Shown piece after piece: positions 18,221 to 27,135 of a DNA stretch of 64,000 bases. The notes under the pieces are model-generated. The model saw only the letters and a list, made by a program, of their open reading frames with translations, did no database searches and was not told the DNA's origin. The stretch is from Streptomyces sp. cf386 (GTDB lineage Bacteria; Actinomycetota; Actinomycetes; Streptomycetales; Streptomycetaceae): positions 62,001 through 126,000 of the forward strand of contig NZ_FNHV01000007.1 in assembly GCF_900103585.1 (NCBI RefSeq). Reading direction: 5' to 3'. Made by a program: the position numbers and the translations under genes. Position 1 is the stretch's first letter. Each line of letters begins with the position of its first letter.

Positions 18221-19626
18221 CCGACTGGCAGGGGAAGAACGTCACCGTCGCGGGACTCGGCGTCTCCGGGATCCCGGCGGCCAAGGTGCTGCACGGCCTC
18301 GGCGCGAAGATCACCGTCGTCAACGACGGCGACGACGCACGCGCGCGTGCCCAGGCCGCCGAACTGGAGGCGCTCGGCATCACCGTCCGCCTCGGCGACG
18401 GAGCCACCCTGCCCGAAGGCACCGAACTGATCGTCACCGCGCCCGGCTGGAAGCCGGACAAGCCGCTGTTCGCGGCGGCTCACGAAGCGGGCGTCGAGGT
18501 CTGGGGCGACGTGGAGCTGGCCTGGCGGCTGCGCGGCCCCGAAGCCGCCCCCTGGCTCGCGGTCACCGGCACCAACGGCAAGACCACGACTGTCCAGATG
18601 CTCGCCGCCATCCTCAAGGCGGCGGGCCTGCGCACGGCTGCCGTCGGCAACATCGGCGTCTCGCTCCTCGACGCGGTGCTCGGCGAGGAGCAGTACGACG
18701 TGCTGGCCGTGGAGTTGTCCAGCTACCAGCTCCACTGGGCGCCCTCCGTGCGCGCCCACTCCGCCGCCGTCCTCAACCTCGCCCCCGACCACCTCGACTG
18801 GCACGGCTCCATGGAGGCGTACGCGCGCGACAAGGGCCGTATCTACGAGGGCAACCGCGTCGCCTGCGTCTACAACGTCGCCGACAAGGCCACCGAGGAC
18901 CTGGTGCGCGAGGCCGACGTCGAGGAGGGCTGCCGGGCCATCGGCTTCACCCTCGGCACCCCGGGCCCGTCCCAACTCGGCGTCGTCGAGGGCATCCTGG
19001 TCGACCGCGCCTTCGTCGAGGACCGGCAGAAGAACGCCCAGGAGCTCGCCGAGGTCGCCGACGTCAACCCGCCTGCCCCGCACAACATCGCCAACGCGCT
19101 CGCCGCGGCGGCCCTCGCCCGGGCCTACGGGGTGCCCCCCAAGGCCGTACGGGACGGGCTGCGGGCCTTCACCCCGGACGCCCACCGCATCGCGCATGTG
19201 GCGGACGTGGCCGGGGTCGCGTACGTCGACGACTCCAAGGCGACCAACACCCACGCGGCGGAGGCCTCGTTGGCGGCCTACGAGTCCATCGTGTGGATCG
19301 CGGGCGGACTCGCCAAGGGCGCCGTCTTCGAGGAGCTGGTCGCCAAGTCGGCGCAGCGGCTTCGCGCAGCCGTGCTCATCGGCGCCGATCGTGGCCTGAT
19401 CCGTGAAGCCCTCGCGCGACACGCGCCGGAAGTACCCGTCGTCGACCTCGACCGGACCGACACTGGGGCGATGCTCGCGGCAGTCCAGGAGGCGCAGCGG
19501 CTCGCACAGCCCGGCGACACCGTGCTCCTTGCCCCGGCCTGTGCCTCGATGGACATGTTCGCCAACTACAACCAGCGCGGTGACGTGTTCGCGGAAGCGG
19601 TTCGCGAACTCGGCGCGAGCGCCTGA
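18217..19626 (+). CDS. murD: UDP-MurNAc-L-Ala:D-Glu ligase MurD
   Basis: 469 aa from GTG 18217 (MTDWQGKNVTVAGLGVSG), overlapping mraY by 4 bases; ATG 18202 is a less likely upstream alternative. N-terminal Rossmann-like domain, ATP loop AVTGTNGKTTTVQMLAAIL, VELSSYQLHWAP, LNLAPDHLDWHGSMEAYARDK, NIANALAAAALARAYGV, and C-terminal YVDDSKATNTHAAEASLAAY plus LAPACASMDMFANYNQRGD. It adds D-Glu in the cytoplasm, although in this cluster it sits downstream of later-acting enzymes. Confidence 0.96.
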   Translation: MTDWQGKNVTVAGLGVSGIPAAKVLHGLGAKITVVNDGDDARARAQAAELEALGITVRLGDGATLPEGTELIVTAPGWKPDKPLFAAAHEAGVEVWGDVELAWRLRGPEAAPWLAVTGTNGKTTTVQMLAAILKAAGLRTAAVGNIGVSLLDAVLGEEQYDVLAVELSSYQLHWAPSVRAHSAAVLNLAPDHLDWHGSMEAYARDKGRIYEGNRVACVYNVADKATEDLVREADVEEGCRAIGFTLGTPGPSQLGVVEGILVDRAFVEDRQKNAQELAEVADVNPPAPHNIANALAAAALARAYGVPPKAVRDGLRAFTPDAHRIAHVADVAGVAYVDDSKATNTHAAEASLAAYESIVWIAGGLAKGAVFEELVAKSAQRLRAAVLIGADRGLIREALARHAPEVPVVDLDRTDTGAMLAAVQEAQRLAQPGDTVLLAPACASMDMFANYNQRGDVFAEAVRELGASA

Positions 19627-19730
19627 CGCCGGGTCTCGGCCACTGCGGGTTGCTTCGGGACCCTTGGAGGGACGCGTGACTCGGATGTGGCCGGCCAGTA
19701 TGTACGCGCACGGCGAGGCGGTGGGCGCCG

Positions 19731-21095
19731 ATGCCCGATAGCCGTACGGGACGCCCTCCCGTGCAGCGGGCCGTCCGGCGCCGCCCTGCACCTTCACAGC
19801 CACCGCCCGACAACCCGGTACGACGGCTGTACACGCGCGTGCACAGAGCGTGGGACCGGCCGCTGACCGCGTACTACCTCATCCTCGGCGGCAGTCTGCT
19901 GATCACCGTGCTCGGTCTGGTGATGGTCTACTCGGCCTCCCAGATCACCGCGCTGCAGATGTCGCTGCCGGGGTCGTACTTCTTCCGCAAGCAGCTCCTG
20001 GCCGCGGCGATCGGCACCGGGCTGCTGCTCGCCGCCTCCCGGATGCCCGTGAAGCTGCACCGTGCGCTCGCCTATCCGATCCTCGCCGGTGCCGTCTTCC
20101 TGATGGCGCTGGTGCAGGTGCCCGGGATAGGAGTCGCGGTCAACGGCAACCAGAACTGGATCGCCCTCGGTGGCTCCTTCCAGATCCAGCCCAGCGAGTT
20201 CGGCAAGCTCGCGCTGGTGCTGTGGGGCGCCGACCTGATCGCCCGCAAGCAGGACAAGAAGCTGCTGACGCAGTGGAAGCACATGCTGGTGCCGCTCGTG
20301 CCGGTCGCCTTCATGCTGCTCGGACTGATCATGCTCGGCGGCGACATGGGCACCGCGATCATCCTGTCGGCGATCCTCTTCGGCCTGCTGTGGCTCGCGG
20401 GAGCGCCGACCCGGCTGTTCGTGGGGGTGCTGTCCGTCGCGGGCGTGATCGGCCTGCTCCTGATCAAGAGCAGTGCGAACCGGATGGCCCGCCTGCAGTG
20501 CCTGGGCGCCACCGAACCGCGCAGCGGGACCATCGACTGCTGGCAGGCCGTGCACGGCATCTACGCGCTCGCTTCCGGCGGAATTTTCGGTTCCGGACTG
20601 GGCGCGAGTGTGGAGAAATGGGGTCAACTCCCCGAAGCCCACACTGACTTCATCTTCGCCGTCACCGGTGAGGAACTGGGCCTGGCGGGGACGCTGTCGG
20701 TGCTCGCTCTCTTCGCGGCTCTAGGCTATGCGGGTATCCGCGTGGCCGGACGCACGGAGGACCCCTTCGTGAGGTACGCCGCGGGAGGCGTGACCACCTG
20801 GATCACCGCGCAAGCCGTGATCAACATCGGTGCGGTGCTCGGTCTGCTGCCGATCGCAGGCGTCCCCCTCCCGCTGTTCTCCTACGGGGGATCCGCCCTG
20901 CTGCCGACCATGTTCGCCATCGGGCTGCTGATCGCCTTCGCACGCGACGAGCCCGCTGCGCGGGCAGCGCTTTCCCTGCGGCAACCCCGCTTTGGTAGAA
21001 AGCGTGCGGGAGGCTCCGGTTCCGGCCGGGAGCCTCGGAGATGGAACACGATGCGACGGCGTGCCTCGGCGGCGCGTTCGTCCGGAGAGCGGTGA
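19731..21095 (+). CDS. ftsW: Septal SEDS glycosyltransferase FtsW
   Basis: 454 aa from ATG 19731 after a 104-base gap. A basic, Pro-rich cytoplasmic N-terminus is followed by about ten TM helices with SEDS motifs VYSASQITALQMSLPGSYFF, NGNQNWIALGGSFQIQPSEF, GGDMGTAIIL, LPEAHTDFIFAVTGEELGLA and GVPLPLFSYGGSALLPTMFA. Polymerises lipid II at the septum with FtsI. The C-terminal tail is basic. Streptomyces ftsW is known to be controlled by the sporulation regulator WhiA; the gap upstream may hold a promoter but I could not place one confidently. Confidence 0.95.
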   Translation: MPDSRTGRPPVQRAVRRRPAPSQPPPDNPVRRLYTRVHRAWDRPLTAYYLILGGSLLITVLGLVMVYSASQITALQMSLPGSYFFRKQLLAAAIGTGLLLAASRMPVKLHRALAYPILAGAVFLMALVQVPGIGVAVNGNQNWIALGGSFQIQPSEFGKLALVLWGADLIARKQDKKLLTQWKHMLVPLVPVAFMLLGLIMLGGDMGTAIILSAILFGLLWLAGAPTRLFVGVLSVAGVIGLLLIKSSANRMARLQCLGATEPRSGTIDCWQAVHGIYALASGGIFGSGLGASVEKWGQLPEAHTDFIFAVTGEELGLAGTLSVLALFAALGYAGIRVAGRTEDPFVRYAAGGVTTWITAQAVINIGAVLGLLPIAGVPLPLFSYGGSALLPTMFAIGLLIAFARDEPAARAALSLRQPRFGRKRAGGSGSGREPRRWNTMRRRASAARSSGER

Positions 21096-21101
21096 ATTTC
21101 G

Positions 21102-22196
21102 GTGCATGTCGTACTCGCCGGTGGGGGGACCGCCGGCCACATCGAGCCCGCGCTCGCCCTCGCGGACGCCCTGCGCAGGCAGGACCCGACCGTGGGGATC
21201 ACGGCCCTGGGCACGGAGCGTGGCCTGGAGACCAAACTCGTTCCGCAGCGGGGCTACGAGCTCGCGCTCATCCCCGCCGTACCGCTGCCCCGTAAGCCCA
21301 CGCCCGAGCTGATCACCGTCCCGGGCCGACTGCGCGGCACGATCAAGGCGACCGAGCAGATCCTGGAGCGCACCAAGGCGGACGCCGTCGTCGGCTTCGG
21401 CGGCTATGTCGCCCTGCCCGGCTACCTCGCCGCCAAGCGCCTCGGGGTGCCGATCATCATCCACGAGGCCAACGCCCGCCCGGGCCTCGCCAACAAGATC
21501 GGTTCGCGGTACGCCGCCCAGGTCGCCGTCTCCACTCCCGACAGCAAGCTGCGCAACTCCCGCTACATCGGCATCCCGCTGCGCCGGACCATCGCCACTC
21601 TCGACCGGGCCGCCGTCCGCCCCGAGGCTCGCGCCGCGTTCGGGCTCGACCCGAACCTGCCGACGCTGCTGGTCTCCGGCGGCTCGCAGGGCGCCCGTCG
21701 CCTCAACGAGGTCGTCCAGCAGGTCGCGCCCTGGCTCCAGCAGGCCGGTATCCAGATCCTGCACGCGGTCGGCCCGAAGAACGAATTGCCGCATGTGCAG
21801 CAGATGCCGGGAATGCCCCCCTACATCCCGGTAAGTTACCTTGATCGTATGGACCTCGCGTACGCCGCGGCCGACCTGATGCTCTGCCGCGCGGGCGCGA
21901 TGACCGTCGCCGAACTCTCCGCCGTCGGACTCCCGGCCGCCTATGTCCCGCTGCCCATCGGCAACGGCGAACAGCGGCTCAACGCCCAGCCGGTGGTCAA
22001 GGCCGGCGGCGGGCTGCTGGTCGACGACGCGGAACTCACGCCCGAGTGGGTGCAGCAGAACGTTCTGCCCGTGCTCGCCGACCCGCACCGGCTGTACGAG
22101 ATGTCCCGCGCGGCAAGCGAGTTCGGCCGCCGGGACGCCGACGACCTGCTCGTCGGCATGGTGTACGAGGCGATCGCCTCGTACCGCCGCCAGTGA
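21102..22196 (+). CDS. murG: Lipid II synthase MurG (GlcNAc transferase)
   Basis: 364 aa from GTG 21102, six bases after ftsW. N-terminal glycine loop VVLAGGGTAGHIEPALALAD, ALGTERGLETKLVPQRGYEL, VVGFGGYVALPGYLAAKRLG, HEANARPGLANKIGSRYA, and the C-terminal GT-B nucleotide site LVSGGSQGARRLNEVV, then CRAGAMTVAELSAVGLPAAY and PLPIGNGEQRLNAQPVVKAG. It transfers GlcNAc to lipid I at the cytoplasmic face of the membrane. Confidence 0.96.
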   Translation: MHVVLAGGGTAGHIEPALALADALRRQDPTVGITALGTERGLETKLVPQRGYELALIPAVPLPRKPTPELITVPGRLRGTIKATEQILERTKADAVVGFGGYVALPGYLAAKRLGVPIIIHEANARPGLANKIGSRYAAQVAVSTPDSKLRNSRYIGIPLRRTIATLDRAAVRPEARAAFGLDPNLPTLLVSGGSQGARRLNEVVQQVAPWLQQAGIQILHAVGPKNELPHVQQMPGMPPYIPVSYLDRMDLAYAAADLMLCRAGAMTVAELSAVGLPAAYVPLPIGNGEQRLNAQPVVKAGGGLLVDDAELTPEWVQQNVLPVLADPHRLYEMSRAASEFGRRDADDLLVGMVYEAIASYRRQ

Positions 22197-22219
22197 CCGT
22201 GTGACGGAGGGCAGGGAGC

Positions 22220-23017
22220 GTGGCCGGACCGGCGACCGCTGAGCGCGGTGAACGTAAGCAGGAGTCGTCCGACCCGCCCCTCGCCCGGCGGCGGTTGAGG
22301 CTCCCGCGCCCTCGTACGATCATCATCCTTGCCGTGCTGCTGGCACTCCTCGGTGCGGGCTCGGTCTGGGCGTTGTACGGCTCCCAATGGCTGCGCGTCG
22401 AGCGCGTATCCGTCTCCGGGACCCGGGTCCTGACGCCCGCACAGGTCCTCGAAGCCGCCGACGTCCCCGTCGGGGCGCCGCTGATTTCCGTCGACAGCGG
22501 TGCGATTGAGGCGCGACTGCGCCGGAAATTGCCCCGAATTGACGAGGTTGACGTGGTCCGTGCCTGGCCGCATGGAATCAGCCTGAAAGTGGCGGAGCGT
22601 ACTCCGGTTCTGATTGTCGAAAAGGGTGGAAACTTTGTCGAAGTGGACGATGAAGGTGTCCGTTTCGCCACGGTTTCCGAGCCGCCGAAAGGCGTTCCCG
22701 CACTCGAATTGACGGTGTCCCGGTCGGGCTCCGCCGTCGCGAGCCTGCGCCGCTTCGGCGAGGACCGTCTGGTGCGAGAGGCGGTGCGGGTCGCCCGCGC
22801 CATTCCGGCCGCCGTCGCGCGCTCCACCAAGGTCGTCAAAGTCCGTTCATACGACGACATCTCGCTGGAGTTGGGCGACGGCCGGACCGTCGCCTGGGGG
22901 AGTGGCGAGAAGGGCGCGGCGAAGGCTCGTACACTCACCGCTCTCATGAAAGCCTCGCCGGACGCGCGGTACTTCGACGTCAGCGTTCCCACCGCCCCTG
23001 CGTCAGCGGGGAGTTGA
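22220..23017 (+). CDS. ftsQ: Cell division protein FtsQ
   Basis: 265 aa from GTG 22220. A basic cytoplasmic tail, a TM helix at about residues 35-55 (TIIILAVLLALLGAGSVWAL), a POTRA domain starting LRVERVSVSGTRVLTPAQVL with LPRIDEVDVVRAWPHGISLK, and the FtsQ beta domain with VDDEGVRFATVSEPP. Bitopic scaffold joining FtsL/DivIC to the septal synthase. Its 3' part contains several AT-richer codons. It is followed by 287 bases of ftsZ regulatory DNA. Confidence 0.93.
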   Translation: MAGPATAERGERKQESSDPPLARRRLRLPRPRTIIILAVLLALLGAGSVWALYGSQWLRVERVSVSGTRVLTPAQVLEAADVPVGAPLISVDSGAIEARLRRKLPRIDEVDVVRAWPHGISLKVAERTPVLIVEKGGNFVEVDDEGVRFATVSEPPKGVPALELTVSRSGSAVASLRRFGEDRLVREAVRVARAIPAAVARSTKVVKVRSYDDISLELGDGRTVAWGSGEKGAAKARTLTALMKASPDARYFDVSVPTAPASAGS

Positions 23018-23045
23018 CGCACATCTGCGCAGGCCAGCACCCTGG

Positions 23046-23076
23046 TTGGGCAGCGACATGGCTGATCACATAGGGT
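23046..23076 (+). promoter_or_regulatory. Possible distal ftsZ promoter
   Basis: TTGGGC (23046-23051), a 19-base spacer and TAGGGT (23071-23076). The -10 is good, but the spacing is long. Streptomyces ftsZ is known to have several promoters, including a developmentally induced one. Confidence 0.3.
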
Positions 23077-23107
23077 GAAAAGAAAAACGGGAGGTTCGGC
23101 GTGTTCG

Positions 23108-23137
23108 TTGAACGTGCGCCACTTGTCGACTTAGTGT
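23108..23137 (+). promoter_or_regulatory. Candidate ftsZ promoter
   Basis: TTGAAC (23108-23113), an 18-base spacer and TAGTGT (23132-23137). The best match in the ftsQ-ftsZ gap. A GACAC word, the core recognised by WhiA in Streptomyces, lies just downstream at 23163-23167. Confidence 0.5.
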
Positions 23138-23172
23138 CCTGTTCAGAAGACTTCATGGAACAGACACACTGG

Positions 23173-23193
23173 TAACCCTAAACTTCAGGGTTA
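23173..23193 (+). promoter_or_regulatory. Small hairpin in ftsZ leader
   Basis: A 7-bp perfect inverted repeat, TAACCCT/AGGGTTA, with a 7-base AT-rich loop, followed by a second GGGTT. It lies about 110 bases upstream of the ftsZ GTG, inside any transcript from the candidate promoters. Role unknown; it could be an operator or a leader structure. Confidence 0.4.
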
Positions 23194-23304
23194 GGGTTCG
23201 GGTCGGCGCTACGGACCGTCCCATTCGGCATCAGTCGCCGGTTCGCGAAAGCCCAGAGCTTCCCGCACCGGACGACCCGTAACTCGAGGCGAGAGGCCTT
23301 CGAC

Positions 23305-24501
23305 GTGGCAGCACCGCAGAACTACCTCGCAGTCATCAAAGTCATCGGTGTCGGCGGCGGTGGTGTCAATGCCATCAACCGGATGATCGAGGTCGGTCTC
23401 AAGGGCGTCGAGTTCATCGCCATCAACACTGACGCGCAAGCTCTGTTGATGAGCGACGCCGACGTCAAGCTCGACGTCGGCCGCGAACTCACCCGCGGAC
23501 TCGGCGCCGGAGCCAACCCGGCCGTGGGCCGCAAGGCCGCCGAGGACCACCGTGAGGAGATCGAGGAGGTCCTCAAGGGGGCCGACATGGTCTTCGTGAC
23601 GGCCGGTGAAGGCGGCGGCACCGGCACCGGCGGCGCGCCGGTCGTGGCCAACATCGCCCGCTCCCTGGGTGCCCTCACCATCGGCGTGGTCACGCGGCCG
23701 TTCACCTTCGAGGGACGGCGCCGCGCCAACCAGGCCGAGGACGGCATCGCTGAACTCCGTGAAGAGGTCGACACCCTCATCGTCATCCCGAACGACCGGC
23801 TGCTGTCCATCTCGGACCGCCAGGTCTCGGTGCTCGACGCCTTCAAGTCTGCCGACCAGGTCCTCCTCTCCGGTGTCCAGGGCATCACCGACCTCATCAC
23901 CACCCCTGGCCTCATCAACCTCGACTTCGCCGACGTCAAGTCGGTCATGTCCGAGGCCGGTTCGGCCCTCATGGGCATCGGCTCGGCCCGCGGCGACGAC
24001 CGCGCGGTGGCCGCGGCCGAGATGGCGATCTCCTCGCCGCTGCTGGAGGCGTCCATCGACGGCGCCCGCGGTGTGCTGCTCTCCATCTCCGGCGGCTCGG
24101 ACCTCGGCCTGTTCGAGATCAACGAGGCCGCCCAGCTGGTCAGCGAGGCCGCCCACCCCGAGGCCAACATCATCTTCGGCGCGGTCATCGACGACGCCCT
24201 CGGCGACGAGGTCCGGGTCACCGTGATCGCCGCCGGCTTCGACGGGGGCCAGCCGCCGGCCCGCCGGGACAACGTCCTCGGCTCGACGTCGTCCTCGGCC
24301 CGCCGCGACGAGCCCACTCCGGTACGGCAGACCGAGAGCCGCCCGTCGTTCGGCTCGCTCGGCAGCGTCACGCCGAAGGAGGAGCCCGAGCCCGCTCCCG
24401 AGCCGGTGGCCGAGATTCCGGTCGCCCCGCCGGTCCCGCCGTCGCGGACCTACGCCGACAGCGCGGCGGAGGAACTGGACGTCCCGGACTTCCTTAAGTG
24501 A
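23305..24501 (+). CDS. ftsZ: Tubulin-like division GTPase FtsZ
   Basis: 398 aa from GTG 23305. N-terminal IKVIGVGGGGVNAINRMIE, nucleotide signature GEGGGTGTGGAPVVANIAR, VVTRPFTFEGRRRANQAEDG, and the T7 synergy loop GLINLDFADVKSVMSEAGSA. A disordered, Pro/Glu-rich linker (about 315-385) ends in the C-terminal peptide EELDVPDFLK that binds SepF. Forms Z-rings, including the sporulation ladders of aerial hyphae. No ftsA is present. Confidence 0.98.
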   Translation: MAAPQNYLAVIKVIGVGGGGVNAINRMIEVGLKGVEFIAINTDAQALLMSDADVKLDVGRELTRGLGAGANPAVGRKAAEDHREEIEEVLKGADMVFVTAGEGGGTGTGGAPVVANIARSLGALTIGVVTRPFTFEGRRRANQAEDGIAELREEVDTLIVIPNDRLLSISDRQVSVLDAFKSADQVLLSGVQGITDLITTPGLINLDFADVKSVMSEAGSALMGIGSARGDDRAVAAAEMAISSPLLEASIDGARGVLLSISGGSDLGLFEINEAAQLVSEAAHPEANIIFGAVIDDALGDEVRVTVIAAGFDGGQPPARRDNVLGSTSSSARRDEPTPVRQTESRPSFGSLGSVTPKEEPEPAPEPVAEIPVAPPVPPSRTYADSAAEELDVPDFLK

Positions 24502-24511
24502 TCCTTCAGAC

Positions 24512-25240
24512 GTGATAGGACAGCGCGACACCGTGAGCGGCGCGCACTTCGCCTTCACCGACCGGTGGGGCGGGGTGAGCGCCGCTCCGTATGAGGAGCT
24601 CAACCTCGGCGGGGCGGTCGGCGACGACGTCGACGCCGTAGCGAAGAATCGCGAACTCGCCGCCAAGTCGCTCGGGCTGGATCCGGGTGAGGTCGTGTGG
24701 ATGAACCAGGTACACGGGACGGACGTCGCCGTGGTCCACGGACCGTGGCGTGATCGTCCGGTGCCCGATGTCGACGCGATCGTCACGGCCCGGCGGGGTC
24801 TGGCCCTCGCCGTCCTCACCGCCGACTGCGTGCCGGTCCTGCTGGCCGACCCGGTCGCCGGGATCGCCGCCGCGGCCCATGCGGGGCGGCCCGGGATGGT
24901 CGCCGGGGTCGTCCCGGCCACGCTACGCGCGATGATCGAACTGGGTGCCGACCCCGCCCGGATCGTCGCCCGCACCGGCCCCGCCGTCTGCGGCCGGTGC
25001 TACGAGGTGCCGGAGGCGATGCGGGCCGAGGTGGCAGCCGTGGAGCCGACGGCGCACACCGAGACGAGTTGGGGCACTCCCTCGGTGGACGTGGCCGCCG
25101 GAGTGCAGGCGCAGCTCGCGCGACTCGGCGTGCGCGACCGGGAGCAGTCGCCGGTGTGCACCCGTGAGTCGGGCGACCACTTCTCGTACCGCCGCGACCG
25201 CACCACGGGGCGACTCGCGGGATATGTCTGGTTGGACTGA
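24512..25240 (+). CDS. pgeF: Peptidoglycan editing factor PgeF (YfiH family)
   Basis: 242 aa from GTG 24512, just after ftsZ. Family motifs: FAFTDRWGGVSAAPYEELNL, VWMNQVHGTDVAVVHG (metal-ligand His), LTADCVPVLLADPVAGIAAA (Cys), HAGRPGMVAGVVPATLRAM (His) and GPAVCGRCYEVPEAM. The fold is multicopper-oxidase/laccase-related. E. coli YfiH/PgeF is reported to remove wrongly incorporated L-Ser from UDP-MurNAc precursors. The position directly after ftsZ is conserved in actinobacteria. Confidence 0.9.
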   Translation: MIGQRDTVSGAHFAFTDRWGGVSAAPYEELNLGGAVGDDVDAVAKNRELAAKSLGLDPGEVVWMNQVHGTDVAVVHGPWRDRPVPDVDAIVTARRGLALAVLTADCVPVLLADPVAGIAAAAHAGRPGMVAGVVPATLRAMIELGADPARIVARTGPAVCGRCYEVPEAMRAEVAAVEPTAHTETSWGTPSVDVAAGVQAQLARLGVRDREQSPVCTRESGDHFSYRRDRTTGRLAGYVWLD

Positions 25241-25246
25241 GGGAGC

Positions 25247-25966
25247 ATGACGGACCGTAAGGGTGAACTCGCCGCAAACCTGGCGAAGGTGGAGGCGCGC
25301 ATCGCTGCCGCCTGCGCCGCCGCCGGGCGTAAGCGCGAGGAGGTGACGCTCATCGTGGTCACCAAGACCTATCCCGCGAGCGATGTGCGGATCCTGTCGG
25401 AACTCGGTGTGCGCCACGTCGCCGAGAACCGCGATCAGGACGCGGCACCCAAAGCTGCCGAATGCTCGGATCTGCCCCTTGAGTGGCATTTTGTCGGCCA
25501 GCTGCAGACCAACAAGGTGCGATCCGTGGTCGGTTACGCGGATCTCGTGCAGTCCGTCGATCGTTCCAGGCTCGTGACGGCGATGTCCAAGGAAGCCGTA
25601 CGGCAGGAGCGCGAGGTGGGCTGTCTCGTCCAGGTGGCGCTGGATGCGGGAGAGAACCTGAGAGGCGAGAGAGGTGGCGTGGCGCCGGGTGGAATCGACG
25701 AGTTGGCGGATCTTGTCGCGAAGGCTCCCGGGCTGCGACTGGCCGGACTCATGACCGTCGCTCCGCTCACCGGGGAGTACGCGGGGCGCCAACAGGCGGC
25801 GTTCGAGCGGTTGATGGATTTGTCGACCGACCTGCGCCGGGCTCATCCGACTGCGAACATGGTGTCGGCAGGGATGAGTGCGGATCTCGAAGAGGCGGTG
25901 GCGGCCGGTGCGACACATGTGCGCGTCGGCACTGCGGTACTCGGAGTCCGCCCCAGGCTCGGGTAA
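25247..25966 (+). CDS. YggS-type PLP homeostasis protein
   Basis: 239 aa from ATG 25247, six bases after pgeF. The PLP lysine is in LIVVTKTYPASDVRILSELG. Other family motifs: VRHVAENRDQDAAPKA, LEWHFVGQLQTNKVRSVV, LMTVAPLTGEYAGRQ, SAGMSADLEEAVAAGATHVR and RVGTAVLGVR. Alanine-racemase-like TIM barrel that binds PLP and affects vitamin B6 and amino-acid homeostasis; no catalytic reaction is firmly known. Conserved member of the ftsZ-sepF region. Confidence 0.92.
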   Translation: MTDRKGELAANLAKVEARIAAACAAAGRKREEVTLIVVTKTYPASDVRILSELGVRHVAENRDQDAAPKAAECSDLPLEWHFVGQLQTNKVRSVVGYADLVQSVDRSRLVTAMSKEAVRQEREVGCLVQVALDAGENLRGERGGVAPGGIDELADLVAKAPGLRLAGLMTVAPLTGEYAGRQQAAFERLMDLSTDLRRAHPTANMVSAGMSADLEEAVAAGATHVRVGTAVLGVRPRLG

Positions 25967-26091
25967 CGTCGCCAGGAAGTCGGACCACAGCAGAAAATAT
26001 GGTCAATGTCGCCGAAAGGCGAGCGTAACGACCGCGTGGATCGCGGGCACTTGGCAGTCGCCGATCCACCACAGAGCGGAGGACTCAGAGC

Positions 26092-26733
26092 ATGGCCGGC
26101 GCGATGCGCAAGATGGCGGTCTACCTCGGCCTCGTGGAGGACGACGGGTACGACGGCCGGGGGTTCGACCCCGATGACGACTTCGAGCCCGAACTGGACC
26201 CGGAGCCCGAGCGGGACCACCGACGGCACGAGCCGTCACTCCAGTCACACAGTGCACATCAGTCCCAAAGGGACGAAGAGGTGCGAATCGTCCAGCCACC
26301 CGCGCCGCGTGAACCGGTGGCCCGGTCGACTTCGCTACCCGCGGAATCCAGCCGCCCGGCGCGCATCGCGCCCGTGGCATCCATCACACAAGAACGCGCA
26401 AGCCTGGAGAAGAACGCACCGGTGATCATGCCCAAGGTCGTGTCGGAACGAGAGCCGTACCGGATCACCACACTTCACCCCCGGACCTACAACGAGGCCC
26501 GTACCATCGGGGAACACTTCCGTGAAGGCACCCCGGTGATCATGAACTTGACTGAGATGGACGACACAGACGCGAAGCGACTTGTCGACTTTGCGGCCGG
26601 TTTGGTGTTTGGTCTTCACGGCAGCATCGAGCGGGTGACGCAGAAGGTGTTCCTGTTGTCGCCTGCTAACGTCGATGTCACGGCGGAGGACAAGGCCCGC
26701 ATCGCAGAGGGCGGGTTCTTCAACCAGAGCTGA
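26092..26733 (+). CDS. sepF: Z-ring membrane anchor SepF
   Basis: 213 aa from ATG 26092 with GGAGGA at proper spacing. N-terminal amphipathic helix MAGAMRKMAVYLGLVEDDGY (membrane targeting), an acidic linker (DDDFEPELDPEPERD), a basic/Pro-rich linker and the SepF core ITTLHPRTYNEARTIGEHF...VIMNLTEMDDTDAKRLVDFA...LHGSIERVTQKVFLLSP (about 120-200). In actinobacteria, which lack FtsA, SepF binds the FtsZ C-terminal peptide and tethers the ring to the membrane. Confidence 0.95.
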   Translation: MAGAMRKMAVYLGLVEDDGYDGRGFDPDDDFEPELDPEPERDHRRHEPSLQSHSAHQSQRDEEVRIVQPPAPREPVARSTSLPAESSRPARIAPVASITQERASLEKNAPVIMPKVVSEREPYRITTLHPRTYNEARTIGEHFREGTPVIMNLTEMDDTDAKRLVDFAAGLVFGLHGSIERVTQKVFLLSPANVDVTAEDKARIAEGGFFNQS

Positions 26734-26792
26734 GACGCACCACCGGACAGAAACGCACGGAACAGGGAACAGGGGAGAGGGAAGCACCAGTC

Positions 26793-27080
26793 ATGAGCGT
26801 GGTCCTGCAGGTTCTCTACATCGCGCTGATGGTCTTCCTCATCGTGCTCATCTTCCGGTTGGTCATGGACTACGTCTTCCAGTTCGCCCGCTCATGGCAA
26901 CCCGGCAAGGCGATGGTGGTCGTTCTGGAGGCCACCTACACTGTCACTGATCCACCGCTGAAGCTTTTGCGGCGGGTTATCCCGCCGCTGCGTCTCGGGG
27001 GCGTGGCGCTCGACCTGTCCTTCTTCGTACTGATGATCATCGTCTACATCCTGATCACGCTCGTGCGGAGCGCGATGTGA
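26793..27080 (+). CDS. sepG: YggT-family membrane protein (SepG/YlmG)
   Basis: 95 aa from ATG 26793. Two TM helices, residues 2-24 and about 68-90, flank a conserved loop FQFARSWQPGKAMVVVLEATYTVTDPPLKLLRRVIPPLR, typical of YggT. In Streptomyces coelicolor the homologue at this position, SepG, is reported to localise SsgB and affect nucleoid and division-site organisation during sporulation. It lies between sepF and divIVA in the conserved order. Confidence 0.9.
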   Translation: MSVVLQVLYIALMVFLIVLIFRLVMDYVFQFARSWQPGKAMVVVLEATYTVTDPPLKLLRRVIPPLRLGGVALDLSFFVLMIIVYILITLVRSAM

Positions 27081-27135
27081 ACGATGTGACAGATACGGTC
27101 TTGCCGACTGCCGACGACAACGTTGAGGTGAAGAG

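Noticed and set aside
23173..23200. CCCTAA/TTAGGG words resembling eukaryotic telomere repeats
   Set aside because: Only a hairpin and one extra half-copy in the ftsZ leader; streptomycete telomeres are long palindromic ends, not TTAGGG arrays.
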